Source of the DNA: Roseateles hydrophilus
GTDB taxonomy: Bacteria; Pseudomonadota; Gammaproteobacteria; Burkholderiales; Burkholderiaceae_C
Reading direction: 5' to 3'
Length of the DNA stretch: 64,000 nucleotides
NCBI RefSeq assembly: GCF_026712245.1
Contig: NZ_JAPPUY010000004.1
Span: 434,001-498,000, forward strand
Shown here: positions 26,872 through 35,165 of the stretch, piece by piece
Layout of the letters: the number at the start of each line of letters is the position of its first letter
Numbering within the stretch: the stretch's first letter is position 1
Notes under the pieces: model-generated
The model's input: only the letters and a program-made list of their open reading frames with translations
What the model was told of the DNA's origin: nothing
Databases searched by the model: none
Made by a program: the position numbers and the translations under genes

Positions 26872-27927
26872 ATGACGACACGCAAGCTCCCATCAACTTT
26901 TGTCCGAATCAGCGCAATTTCAGCGCTGCTTTGGTTCAATCTTGCAAATGCGGGGACAGTGCAAGACGCTGACTGCCTTGGTGACCAGTCTGATCGGAAG
27001 AACTACGACAAAGCGGTTGGCGCGAGCAATTGGGCCGCCATTGCGGAGCGGGACGCAAAACGTCAACGCCAAGTCGTTTCGCAGCTGAAAACCCATCGCG
27101 TCCGCTCCGCCCGAGATTTCTATTGTTCGTCATTGATTCTCCTTCACGCGGGAGATGAAAAGAGCCTGCAGTTGTCATACTCCCTTGCGGTTCAAGCCAA
27201 GTTGCATTTTCCTGAAGAACGTAAATTCGTCAGACTTTCGGCCCTTGCATGGGATCGGCTAATGATGGCCAGACGACAGCCTCAATGGTTTTCAACCCAA
27301 TTTGAACAGAATGCATCGAAAGCCGGTGCTTTTCATTTGTACCCCGTTGCAGAAGGTTTGATGAGTGAATCCGAACGCGTGAAGTTGGGAGGCTTGAGCG
27401 ACGCAGAGGTTAGCGCTGAGCTGAAGACGCTAAATGCTGCTCCTGCAGCAACAAGCCAATCCCCCTCGGCATCGCTGGTTCAGGACAATGCTGCCACGCG
27501 TTTCGAGCTGAAAATCGACGCGGCCCTACTGACCACTGCCGTCGACGCAGACGCTAGTTTGGCGACTTTTCTTGCACTCGCAAAGCAAACAGGATTTCTC
27601 GCAAAGACTTCAGACAACGGCGTGCTCACAGGTCGTCGAATCTTCCTTCCTCGCACCAGGGAAGCTCTTCGTCCATACTTTGACGGAACCGTTTCGACAT
27701 TTCCGCGTCCAGAAGGTTCCGCGACGCCCGTCTCCGGAAGTGGCGCCGAGTACAAGATCGAACCGGCGGTTGACGGTGTTCGCCGGATGACCGTCGGCAT
27801 CGACGACAACGTTCAGGCCGCCGCCACCATGGTCGTTCACCCATCACGTTTTTTTGAACTGACCCTGTTGCAGGACGGCCCCACTGAACTTGTTGTGAAG
27901 AGCCTTGGCGCTTCGCCGTCGCGCTGA
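26872..27927 (+). CDS. Secreted protein of unknown function, DUF6624-like N-terminal half
   Basis: Protein of 351 residues with a signal peptide (cut near LANAG). Residues about 70-180 (FYCSSLILLHAGDEKSLQLS, then ALAWDRLMMARRQPQWFSTQF, ending in GGLSDAEVSAEL) resemble the DUF6624 pattern of a His-containing helix, a conserved DR and Gln-rich Tyr/Phe-G/S-TQ segment. The C-terminal half (about 200-350) is unrecognised. It starts 9 bp after the ligase stop and ends 5 bp before the exporter, so it is an integral operon member. Possible roles are periplasmic processing, binding or immunity; none can be shown. Confidence 0.72.
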   Translation: MTTRKLPSTFVRISAISALLWFNLANAGTVQDADCLGDQSDRKNYDKAVGASNWAAIAERDAKRQRQVVSQLKTHRVRSARDFYCSSLILLHAGDEKSLQLSYSLAVQAKLHFPEERKFVRLSALAWDRLMMARRQPQWFSTQFEQNASKAGAFHLYPVAEGLMSESERVKLGGLSDAEVSAELKTLNAAPAATSQSPSASLVQDNAATRFELKIDAALLTTAVDADASLATFLALAKQTGFLAKTSDNGVLTGRRIFLPRTREALRPYFDGTVSTFPRPEGSATPVSGSGAEYKIEPAVDGVRRMTVGIDDNVQAAATMVVHPSRFFELTLLQDGPTELVVKSLGASPSR

Positions 27928-27932
27928 GCGAC

Positions 27933-30044
27933 ATGGCATACGAGTTGCCAGCGCTCGAGGCAGGCGAATGCGGCCTGATGTGCATCGCGGACATCGCAGC
28001 GCATCATGGTCGGCACTCAGTACTCGATGAACTGCGAAAGGCTCGAAGCGTCGGCAGGCGTGGCCTAACGGCGCGAGACCTTCTGGTGATCGCCGCGGAC
28101 CTTGGCCTTTCCGGACGCGCCGTGCGGGTGGAGCTTGAGTCGCTGGCCACCCTTCGACTGCCTTGCATACTGCACTGGGATTTGAATCACTTCGTCGTGC
28201 TCAAGAGGTTTCAGCGTGGACATGTCGTCATCTTGGATCCTGCCTTCGGCACGCGCAAGCTCCCACTTGCTGAGGTCTCCAAGCATTTCACAGGTGTTGC
28301 GCTGGAACTCACGCCCACTGCAGAGTTTCAGTCGCGGCCGCCTGAGCGGCGCCTGAGTCTTTCCAATTTGACCGGCAGAGTGACAGGTGCATGGACGTCT
28401 ATTGCTCAAATCCTGTCGGTAGCGGTGGTGTTGGAGATGTTCGCCCTGGCGGCGCCGCTGTTCCAACAATTGACTGTGGACGAGGTCTTAACGTCGTCCG
28501 ATCATGATCTGTTGACCGTGCTGTTACTCGGGTTCGGGCTGCTTTTGCTGATTCAGACGACGCTTGGACTCGCTAGGTCTTGGATGGTTGTAGTGCTGTC
28601 GCAGACGCTCTCGCTGCAATGGGCAACGAACGTGTTCTCGCATCTAGTTAAGCTGCCAATCGCATTCTTTGAACGGCGCCACCTCGGAGACATTACGTCG
28701 CGATTCAGCGCCGTCCAAGCAATACAGAAGACGCTGACTACATCGGTGATAGAGGTCGTTCTCGACGGAGTGATGGCCATCGCAGCACTCGCGATGATGC
28801 TGATCTACGCGCCGCGGCTGGCCTTGGTGACGATGGGCGCACTCGTGGTATACGGATTGCTGCGCTGGGCGTGGTACGCCCCGTTAAGAACGGCCTCGGC
28901 AGAACGCCTTGCCGCCGCCGCCAAGGAGAATTCGCACTTTCTAGAAACGCTGCGCGCCATTGCTCCGTTGAAGCTGTTTGGCCGGGAAGACGAACGTCGC
29001 GCCCGTTGGCAGAATCTCATCGTCGAAGTGCAGAACCGCGATGTACGCACAGCTCGCATAGGCATCGCCTTCTCGGCCGCAAACGGTCTGATATTCGGGT
29101 TGGAGAACCTGCTTGTGTTGTGGTTGGGAGCTCGACTCGTCATGAACGGTGCGGGCGACGGCACGTCCGCCTTCACTGTCGGAATGCTTTTCGCGTTTAT
29201 TACCTACAAGACCCAGTTCGCGACTCGCGTGACTGCGCTCATCAACTGTGCGGTGGAGCTCAAGATGGTCGGTCTGCATGCCGAACGCTTGGCAGACATC
29301 TGTTTAGAGCCACCAGAGAAGGACGTGGTGCCGCAACATGACTTGAGCCATTTGGCGCCTGCCGTCGAACTACGGAATGTGAGCTTTCGATACGGCGATA
29401 ACGAGCCGTGGATTCTCAAAGATGCGAATCTCCTGATCGACGCTGGAGAGAGCGTTGCTATTGTGGGATCCTCTGGCACCGGCAAGACAACCTTGCTCAA
29501 GGTCGCATTGGGCTTGCTGAAGCCGACTGAGGGAGAGGTGCTGTTCGGCGGTCACCCTGTTCGCCACCTTGGATGGCAAAACTTTCGTCGGCAAATTGGG
29601 ACGGTGATGCAAGAGGACGTTTTGCTGACTGGCAGCCTTGCCGACAACATCTCCTTCTTCGACGAACGTCCCGATCGCGCATGGGTAGAGGCCTGTGCTC
29701 AGATGGCTCAACTGCACCACGAGATTTGCCGCATGCCCATGGGTTATGAGACCTTGATTGGCGATCTCGGCTCAGGCCTGTCCGGCGGGCAGCGCCAGCG
29801 TTTGCTCTTTGCCCGCGCGCTTTACAAGCGACCTCGCGTGCTGGCTCTAGACGAAGCCACGAGTCACCTGGATGTCGAGAACGAACGCGCCGTAACTGCA
29901 GCGATCGCGCACATGAAACTTACGCGATTGGTGATTGCTCACCGTCCTGAAACGATTGCTGGCGCCAAACGCGTCGTGCAGATGCGAGACGGCAAGGTCT
30001 TAGACCTGGCGCGTTCGATGCCAATCCCATCTGTGTCTAGGTGA
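27933..30044 (+). CDS. C39 peptidase-containing ABC exporter (bacteriocin-type)
   Basis: Protein of 703 residues: C39 peptidase (about 1-125), six-helix membrane domain (about 150-420) and ATPase (about 465-690). The peptidase has Cys13 in AGECGLMC, His86 in WDLNHFVV and Asp102 in ILDPAFG, spaced as in ComA/LagD. The oxyanion-hole Gln expected six residues before the Cys is Ala7. ATPase motifs are GSSGTGKTTLL, LSGGQRQR, VLALDEATSHLD and IAHRPETI. It should cut the precursor after Gly-Ala and export the core. Start ATG 27933; no in-frame ATG, GTG or TTG was found just upstream. Confidence 0.93.
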   Translation: MAYELPALEAGECGLMCIADIAAHHGRHSVLDELRKARSVGRRGLTARDLLVIAADLGLSGRAVRVELESLATLRLPCILHWDLNHFVVLKRFQRGHVVILDPAFGTRKLPLAEVSKHFTGVALELTPTAEFQSRPPERRLSLSNLTGRVTGAWTSIAQILSVAVVLEMFALAAPLFQQLTVDEVLTSSDHDLLTVLLLGFGLLLLIQTTLGLARSWMVVVLSQTLSLQWATNVFSHLVKLPIAFFERRHLGDITSRFSAVQAIQKTLTTSVIEVVLDGVMAIAALAMMLIYAPRLALVTMGALVVYGLLRWAWYAPLRTASAERLAAAAKENSHFLETLRAIAPLKLFGREDERRARWQNLIVEVQNRDVRTARIGIAFSAANGLIFGLENLLVLWLGARLVMNGAGDGTSAFTVGMLFAFITYKTQFATRVTALINCAVELKMVGLHAERLADICLEPPEKDVVPQHDLSHLAPAVELRNVSFRYGDNEPWILKDANLLIDAGESVAIVGSSGTGKTTLLKVALGLLKPTEGEVLFGGHPVRHLGWQNFRRQIGTVMQEDVLLTGSLADNISFFDERPDRAWVEACAQMAQLHHEICRMPMGYETLIGDLGSGLSGGQRQRLLFARALYKRPRVLALDEATSHLDVENERAVTAAIAHMKLTRLVIAHRPETIAGAKRVVQMRDGKVLDLARSMPIPSVSR

Positions 30045-30356
30045 CGGTGACCTGCCCCGGTTTCTCAGAGACATTGATTTCCCTCACACCGGAGAGCGCG
30101 CGATGAACAGGCGCAGCGCTTGCGCACTTTTGGCGGCCTGGTGCTGGCCAACGGCTCCTTTGGGCACTTTGCAGCCGCTCGACTGCCTGATCCGGGCGGC
30201 TGCAACCAGCCTAAAGCCGTCACTCACCGATCCAGCCTCCCGGCCAAACGCACAACTTCCTATCGCCAGCCAGGAACACGCCCATGAAAAAAGGCGGCCC
30301 GCCAGCGCCATCAACGCTGACCAGGCCGCCCTTGTCGAGGCGGATGAGCGATCCGA
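30045..30356. other. Right border of the peptide island
   Basis: 312 bp between the exporter stop and the ridA stop. An open frame begins at 30103 after GGAGAG and would start with a signal-peptide-like stretch, but it runs through a terminator and antisense through ridA, so I do not call it a gene. The only clear element is the minus-strand terminator at 30287-30330. No direct repeat, tRNA or integrase marking an insertion site was found. Confidence 0.5.
30287..30330 (-). terminator. Rho-independent terminator of the ybaK-plsY-ridA operon
   Basis: On the minus strand GGCGGCC (30330-30324) pairs with GGCCGCC (30299-30293), with an inner CAGCG/CGCTG helix, followed directly by six T. It lies 27 bp after the ridA stop and would end transcripts running away from ridA toward the island. 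Confidence 0.8.
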
Positions 30357-30710
30357 TCAGACCGCTGCGGTCACGACGATCTCGATCTTCCACTCCGGGC
30401 GGGCCAGCGCGGCCTGCACGGTGGCGCGCGGCGGGGTGTGGCCCGGCGTGACCCACTGCTCCCACACGCCGTTCATGGCGGCGAAGTCGGCCAGGTCGAC
30501 GATGAAGATCTGCGCGCGCAGGATGCGGCTCTTGTCGGTGCCGGCGCGGGCCAGCAACTTGTCGATGGCGGCCAGCACCTGGGCCGTCTGGCCCTCGATG
30601 CCCTGGCTGCCGTCTTCGGCCACCTGGCCGGCCAGGTAGGCCACGCCGTTGTAGACGGCCATCTCGGACATGCGGGGACCGACGTCGTAGCGCTCGATGC
30701 TGTTGCTCAT
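30357..30710 (-). CDS. ridA: RidA family (YjgF/YER057c/UK114) protein
   Basis: Protein of 117 residues. RidA proteins form trimers and hydrolyse reactive enamine/imine intermediates (2-aminoacrylate) to ketoacids. The key arginine lies in PPRATVQAAL and the C-terminal IEIVVTAAV is typical. The N-terminal half GVAYLAGQVAEDG fits the RidA-like subgroup found outside the archetype. It starts 5 bp after the plsY stop, as the last gene of an operon with plsY and ybaK. Confidence 0.9.
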   Translation of the reverse strand: MSNSIERYDVGPRMSEMAVYNGVAYLAGQVAEDGSQGIEGQTAQVLAAIDKLLARAGTDKSRILRAQIFIVDLADFAAMNGVWEQWVTPGHTPPRATVQAALARPEWKIEIVVTAAV

Positions 30711-30714
30711 GGGG

Positions 30715-31428
30715 TCACTTCTTTCGTGAGGGGTGGTGATGCGAATGCCCGGCCGGGCGGGGGCCGGTGCCGTGCGGATGCTTCTTGCTGGTGCCGGCGG
30801 CCGGCGTTGCGCCCGCGGCCTTCTGGCCCAGCTTGCTCTCGGTGCCGGCCATCAGTTTCTTGATGTTGGCCTGGTGGCGCCACACCAGCAGCAGGCCCAT
30901 GATGATGAGGGCCAGCGCGGTGGGGCCGGCTTCCCAAATGAGCAACTGATACATCGGCGCGAACGCGGCCGACACTATGGCGGCCAGCGATGAGTAGCGG
31001 CTGAACCAGGCAATGATGGCCCAGGTGGCCAGCGTGGCCACGCCCAGCAGCGGGTTCAGGCCGAAGATGACGCCGGCCGCCGTGGCCACGCCCTTGCCGC
31101 CTTCGAACTTGAAGAACACCGGCCACAGGTGGCCCAGGAAGGCACCCAGGCCCACCAGCGCAGCCGTGCCCTCGCCCAGGCCGTGGGGCGCGCCCCAGAG
31201 GTAGACGGCGAGCACCGGCAGGTAGCCCTTCAGCGCATCGAACACCAGCGTCAGGATGGCCGCGGCCTTGTTGCCGGAGCGCAGCACGTTGGTGGCGCCG
31301 GGGTTGCCGGAGCCGTAGGAGCGCGGGTCGGACAGGCCCATCGCGCGGCTCACGATGACGGCGAAAGAAAGCGAACCGATCAGGTAGCCGCCAACGGCGG
31401 CGATCAGGGGAATGAGAGTCTCTTGCAT
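30715..31428 (-). CDS. plsY: Glycerol-3-phosphate acyltransferase PlsY
   Basis: Integral membrane acyltransferase of 237 residues that moves acyl groups from acyl-phosphate to glycerol 3-phosphate, the first step of phospholipid synthesis with PlsX. The three PlsY motifs are visible: [25 protein letters not shown] and the SRYSSLAAI region. About five to seven membrane segments. A charged His/Lys-rich tail of about 45 residues extends past the usual end (family about 200). Only 4 bp separate it from ybaK. Confidence 0.95.
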   Translation of the reverse strand: MQETLIPLIAAVGGYLIGSLSFAVIVSRAMGLSDPRSYGSGNPGATNVLRSGNKAAAILTLVFDALKGYLPVLAVYLWGAPHGLGEGTAALVGLGAFLGHLWPVFFKFEGGKGVATAAGVIFGLNPLLGVATLATWAIIAWFSRYSSLAAIVSAAFAPMYQLLIWEAGPTALALIIMGLLLVWRHQANIKKLMAGTESKLGQKAAGATPAAGTSKKHPHGTGPRPAGHSHHHPSRKK

Positions 31429-31432
31429 GGCG

Positions 31433-31927
31433 TCATTGTCCGTTGGCGCACTGCACCGGGCGGGCGCCCAGCAACTCGGTGAGAACCCGGGGCGCGATGC
31501 CCACGAGGTAGCCGCGCCGGCCGCCGTTGATGCAGATCTTGTCCAGCGCCAGGATGCTCGCCTCCACGAACACCGGCATGGCCTTGCGCACGCCGAAGGG
31601 CGAGGTGCCGCCGACCTGGTAGCCGCTGTGGCGCTGCGCCACCTCGGGCTTGCAGGGCTCCACCTTCTTGCACGGGATCTGCCGGGCCAGCTCCTTCAGG
31701 CTGACGGTCTTGTCGCCGTGCATCAGCACGATCAGCGGCTCGGCGCGCTCGTCCTGCATCACCAGCGTCTTGACGACGGCGTGCTCGTCCACGCCCAGCT
31801 GCTTGGACGACTCGGCCGTGCCGCCGTGGTCCACGTAGTCGTACACATGCTCGGTGAAGGCCACGCCGGCGCGCTTGAGCATCTGCGTGGCCGGGGTCTC
31901 GCTGACATGGGTGCTCTTCTTGCTCAT
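31433..31927 (-). CDS. ybaK: Cys-tRNA(Pro)/Cys deacylase YbaK/EbsC
   Basis: Protein of 164 residues of the YbaK/ProX trans-editing family, which removes Cys misloaded on tRNA-Pro. Conserved features are the N-terminal [14 protein letters not shown], the lysine in [41 protein letters not shown] and the Gly-Gly-Arg in INGGRRG. ATG 31927 gives [15 protein letters not shown], the normal N-terminus. First gene of the ybaK-plsY-ridA operon. Confidence 0.93.
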   Translation of the reverse strand: MSKKSTHVSETPATQMLKRAGVAFTEHVYDYVDHGGTAESSKQLGVDEHAVVKTLVMQDERAEPLIVLMHGDKTVSLKELARQIPCKKVEPCKPEVAQRHSGYQVGGTSPFGVRKAMPVFVEASILALDKICINGGRRGYLVGIAPRVLTELLGARPVQCANGQ

Positions 31928-32017
31928 GCCGCCATTCTCGGGGGGATGTGAATATTCTGTTTCCCGGCAACGATTTATTGTTTTACAGTAAGTTTTTCTC
32001 GTTTCACGAAGGCGTGC

Positions 32018-32566
32018 ATGCCGGACTCCTTTTCCACCGACGGCCACCGGCGCATCCGCCGGCTGGCCTGGATCGTGCGGCTGCTGAGCCTGCTGGGCGC
32101 GTTGTTCATCGGCACCCTGCCCTTCGTGTTCTGGGCCCAGCCCGACTGGGTGGCCGAGGTGGCCGCGCGCACCTGGAGCCTGAGCACCGTGCAGCTGGAC
32201 CTGGGCTCGCGGCTGTGGGGCCTGGCGGCCATGCTGCTGCCCACGGCGGTGAGCCTGTTCACGCTGTGGCAGATGTGGTCGCTGTTCGGCTGCTTCGCCC
32301 AGGGCGAGCTGCTGGCGCGCCGGCCGGCCGCGCACCTGCGCCGCCTGGGCCTGGGCGTCAGCAGCCTGGCCGCCGCCCAGCCGCTGGGCCACACACTGGC
32401 CATCCTGGCGCTGACCTGGGGCAACGGCAAGGGCGAGCGACGGCTGTGGTTCGGGCTGTCGTCCGACCATTACCTCGCGCTGCTGTTTGGCCTGCTGCTG
32501 CTGGCGCTAGCCCAGGTGCTGTCTGAAGCTGCCCGCGTGGCGGACGAGAACGCCGAGTTCGTCTGA
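32018..32566 (+). CDS. DUF2975 membrane protein (YoaS-like)
   Basis: Integral membrane protein of 182 residues with four predicted helices (about 15-37, 62-88, 112-135 and 148-168). It fits the DUF2975 family, which is typically paired with a very small Cro/CI-type regulator, as in the B. subtilis yoaS-yozG pair. GAAGG lies 5 nt before the ATG. The stop overlaps the regulator start (TGATG), so the two are translationally coupled. Function unknown; membrane-bound signal transmission to the regulator is possible. Confidence 0.8.
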   Translation: MPDSFSTDGHRRIRRLAWIVRLLSLLGALFIGTLPFVFWAQPDWVAEVAARTWSLSTVQLDLGSRLWGLAAMLLPTAVSLFTLWQMWSLFGCFAQGELLARRPAAHLRRLGLGVSSLAAAQPLGHTLAILALTWGNGKGERRLWFGLSSDHYLALLFGLLLLALAQVLSEAARVADENAEFV

Positions 32567-32805
32567 TGCCCATCATCGTCACGCTCGACGTCATGCTCGC
32601 GCGGCGCAAGATGCGCTCGCGCGAGCTGGCCGAGCGGGTGGGCATCACCGAGGCCAACCTCTCGCTGCTCAAGAGCGGCAAGGTGCGCGGCGTGCGTTTC
32701 GACACGCTGGCGCGCATCTGCGAGGTGCTGCAGTGCCAGCCCGGTGAGCTGCTCGCCTGGGAGCCCGGCCCCGAGCCTGAGCCCGATGGCGACACCCCGC
32801 CCTGA
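32566..32805 (+). CDS. Small Cro/CI-type regulator (YozG-like)
   Basis: Protein of 79 residues. A helix-turn-helix is visible in RELAERVGITEANLSLLKSG, followed by the family-specific FDTLARICEVLQCQPGELL, and the beginning MPIIVTLDVMLARRKM is the usual YozG start. The last 12 residues are Pro/Glu-rich. It is coupled to the DUF2975 gene and presumably regulates that pair. Confidence 0.9.
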   Translation: MPIIVTLDVMLARRKMRSRELAERVGITEANLSLLKSGKVRGVRFDTLARICEVLQCQPGELLAWEPGPEPEPDGDTPP

Positions 32806-32839
32806 CCGCCTCATTCACCGATTTCTGTCAACCCACTTC

Positions 32840-33586
32840 ATGCCGACCCTCGCCCCGCGCCTGCTCCTGACCACCGCACTGCTGAGCGCCTTGCCCGCCC
32901 TGGCCGCCGACACGCTGGTGCTGCCCCCCGTTCACACCGAACTCAAGCGCGACGGCACCGTGCTGCCCTACCGCCAGCTCAACGAGGTGCTCACCAAGCT
33001 GCGGCTGCACGGCAGAAACCTGTTCCGCATGGACTTCCGGGTCGACCGCGAGCGCACCAAGGTGCCGCTGGCCGATGTGCGCATCGCCGTGCGCACCGAT
33101 GACAAGGACTACCCGCTGAGCATCGACCCGCAGGGCCTGATCCAGCTGCCCATCCTGCCGGAGGCCGAGGCCAAGACGGCCGACTTCGCCACCAACACGC
33201 CCAAGGGCCACCTCAAGGCCAAGATCTCGCTGGAGCTCAACCTCGCGCCGGAGCAGCTGACCATGGGCAAGGTGCGCGAGATCGTCGCGCTGGGCCGCAC
33301 GCTGCGCGAGGAGCTACTGCCCTGGGCCGTGCGCTGGCTGGTGCCCGGCATCGAAGGCGTGCGGGTGTGCAGCACCACGCCCACCTGGGAGCTGGAATGG
33401 CCCGAAGGCGGCCAGCTGATGGGCCTGGCCCTGCCCGCCACCGCCGGCGAGCGCGATGCGCAGGACGCCAACAGCCCCCGGCCGCGCCCCTGCGCGCTGC
33501 TGACCGGCCAGGAAAGCTGGCCCGACAGCGCCCGCCTGCTGCCGCCGGAAAACACCCACCTCAGCGTCAAGCTGCGCGGCAACTGA
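32840..33586 (+). CDS. Exported protein of unknown function, paralog 1
   Basis: Unrecognised protein of 248 residues with a signal peptide (cut near PALAAD). Residues 25-245 align over their whole length with the next gene: ELKRDGTVLPYRQLNE, LFRMDFRVD, LPEAEAKTADFATN, ALGRTLREELLPW, VCSTTPTWELEW and CALLTGQESWPDSARL. Two Cys near the C-terminus are kept in both copies and may form a disulfide. ATG 32840 is chosen for the signal peptide; the open frame extends upstream into the regulator gene. A secreted or periplasmic role is inferred. Confidence 0.8.
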   Translation: MPTLAPRLLLTTALLSALPALAADTLVLPPVHTELKRDGTVLPYRQLNEVLTKLRLHGRNLFRMDFRVDRERTKVPLADVRIAVRTDDKDYPLSIDPQGLIQLPILPEAEAKTADFATNTPKGHLKAKISLELNLAPEQLTMGKVREIVALGRTLREELLPWAVRWLVPGIEGVRVCSTTPTWELEWPEGGQLMGLALPATAGERDAQDANSPRPRPCALLTGQESWPDSARLLPPENTHLSVKLRGN

Positions 33587-33621
33587 CCGCCTCACCCACC
33601 CCCAACGCCTGCGAGCCCGCC

Positions 33622-34359
33622 ATGCGCCCCCTGCTCACACCCCTGTTGCTAACGTCGCTCCTGATGGCCAGCTCGGTCACCCCGGCCCAGGACACGCAGG
33701 TGCTGCCCGCCGTGCGCACCGAGCTCAAGCGCGACGGCAGCGTGCTGCCCTACGCCCAGCTCAACCAGCTGCTGAGCAAGCTGCGCCAGCATGGCGAAGG
33801 CCTGTTCCGCATGGACTTCCGCGTTGACACCGCCAAGACCAAGAAGCCGCTGACCGAGCTGCGCATGGCCGTGCGCAGCGACGAGGCCGACCACCCGATC
33901 AAGCTCGACGCCGAGGGCCGCTTCGACCTGCCCGTGCTGCCCGAAGCCGAGGCCAAGACGGCCGACCTCGCCACCAACGCGGCCAAGGGGCAGATGGCCG
34001 TCAGCGGCACCGTGAAGCTCACCACGCCGCCCGAACAGCTGGACCTGGCCACCGTGCGCCGCATCATGCAGGTGGGGCGCAAGCTGCGCGAAGAGCTGCT
34101 GCCCTTCTACCTGCGCTGGCTGTTCCCGCGCGGCCAGGGCGTGCGCATCTGCAGCGACACGCCCACCTGGGAGCTGACCTGGACGGAGAACGGCCAGCTG
34201 CTGGGCCTGCCGCTGCAACCGGCCACGGGCGAGCGCGAGCCCGAGACCAAGAAGGGCGAGGCCAGCCGCCCGTGCACCGTGCTGACCGGCCAGGAGAACT
34301 GGCCCGACGCGGCACGCCTGGTGCCGCCGCCCGGCACCAAGCTGTCCATCAAGCTGTAG
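33622..34359 (+). CDS. Exported protein of unknown function, paralog 2
   Basis: Protein of 245 residues, tandem duplicate of the preceding gene (35-bp gap). Signal peptide cut near VTPAQD. Shared blocks include ELKRDGSVLPYAQLNQ, LFRMDFRVD, LPEAEAKTADLATN, VGRKLREELLPFY, ICSDTPTWELTW and CTVLTGQENWPDAARL. The paired Cys residues are conserved. The duplication looks old enough for clear divergence, while the blocks above stay fixed, so they are probably functional. No known domain recognised. Confidence 0.8.
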   Translation: MRPLLTPLLLTSLLMASSVTPAQDTQVLPAVRTELKRDGSVLPYAQLNQLLSKLRQHGEGLFRMDFRVDTAKTKKPLTELRMAVRSDEADHPIKLDAEGRFDLPVLPEAEAKTADLATNAAKGQMAVSGTVKLTTPPEQLDLATVRRIMQVGRKLREELLPFYLRWLFPRGQGVRICSDTPTWELTWTENGQLLGLPLQPATGEREPETKKGEASRPCTVLTGQENWPDAARLVPPPGTKLSIKL

Positions 34360-34367
34360 CCACCGCC

Positions 34368-35030
34368 ATGGCCACGCCGCACCGCTGGGCCGCACGCGCG
34401 TTTGTCATCGCGCTGCACGCGGCGCTGCTGGTGGCGGCGCTGCTGCACCGACCGCCCGGCTTGGCCCCGGCGCGCGAACGGCAGGCCACCAGCGTGCGCC
34501 TGATCGCGCCGCCGCGGCAGCAAGCGCCGCTGCCCGACCCGAACCGCTTCGCCGCGCGCCGCCCATCCACGGCGCAGGCGCCCAGCCTCTCGATCGCGCC
34601 AACGCGCGACGACACTGAGATCGCCGCGCCCACCTCCCCGGCCACCCCGGCGCCGCCTGCGCCCACGGCTGTACCGCCGGCCGAGCCCCCACGCATCACG
34701 CTGAAACTGACGCTGCCGCCCGGCTACGCCGCCTCGTCGGCCACAGCACGCAACCCAGCGCTCAACGACCCGCGCAGCAACACCGCCCGCACAACGCTGG
34801 AAGACCGCATCGCCGACGCTACCGGCGGTGCCGGCGCCTGGGTGGAGGAGCACACCAGCGACAACCGCAACCAGGCCGTCGGCGCCCTCGGCGAGCACCG
34901 CCGCGTCATGCGCCGGGGCAACACCTGCGTGGAGATCTTCCGCTCCCGCATCGCCGACTCCGACCCCTTCAACGGCAACGTGGCCCCCATCGCCACGCCG
35001 ATGGCCGGGCGGCCCTACAAGTGCAAGTGA
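34368..35030 (+). CDS. Proline-rich membrane-anchored protein of unknown function
   Basis: Protein of 220 residues starting 8 bp after the preceding stop. One N-terminal membrane segment (about 12-30), then a long Pro/Ala-rich linker (about 60-125) like the periplasm-spanning part of TonB-type proteins, then a small C-terminal domain with two Cys (NTCVEIFRSR and PYKCK). The TonB C-terminal fold itself is not evident. Presumably an operon partner of the two paralogs upstream, acting in the periplasm. Confidence 0.72.
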   Translation: MATPHRWAARAFVIALHAALLVAALLHRPPGLAPARERQATSVRLIAPPRQQAPLPDPNRFAARRPSTAQAPSLSIAPTRDDTEIAAPTSPATPAPPAPTAVPPAEPPRITLKLTLPPGYAASSATARNPALNDPRSNTARTTLEDRIADATGGAGAWVEEHTSDNRNQAVGALGEHRRVMRRGNTCVEIFRSRIADSDPFNGNVAPIATPMAGRPYKCK

Positions 35031-35165
35031 GCGGCGGGGACGGCACCCGCGTCACGGCAGGCGACGGGCAGCCAGACAGCGGTGCTGCACCGGCGATGTC
35101 GCATGCGCTTTGGGCACCTTCACCACGCGGTGCATCGCACGTGGGGTCGCGGCGCTCACCGTGGC

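Noticed and set aside
30103..30639. Open frame with GGAGAG and a signal-peptide-like start downstream of the exporter
   Set aside because: It passes through the minus-strand terminator and then runs antisense through ridA; no recognisable protein. A short real gene ending earlier has no stop to define it.
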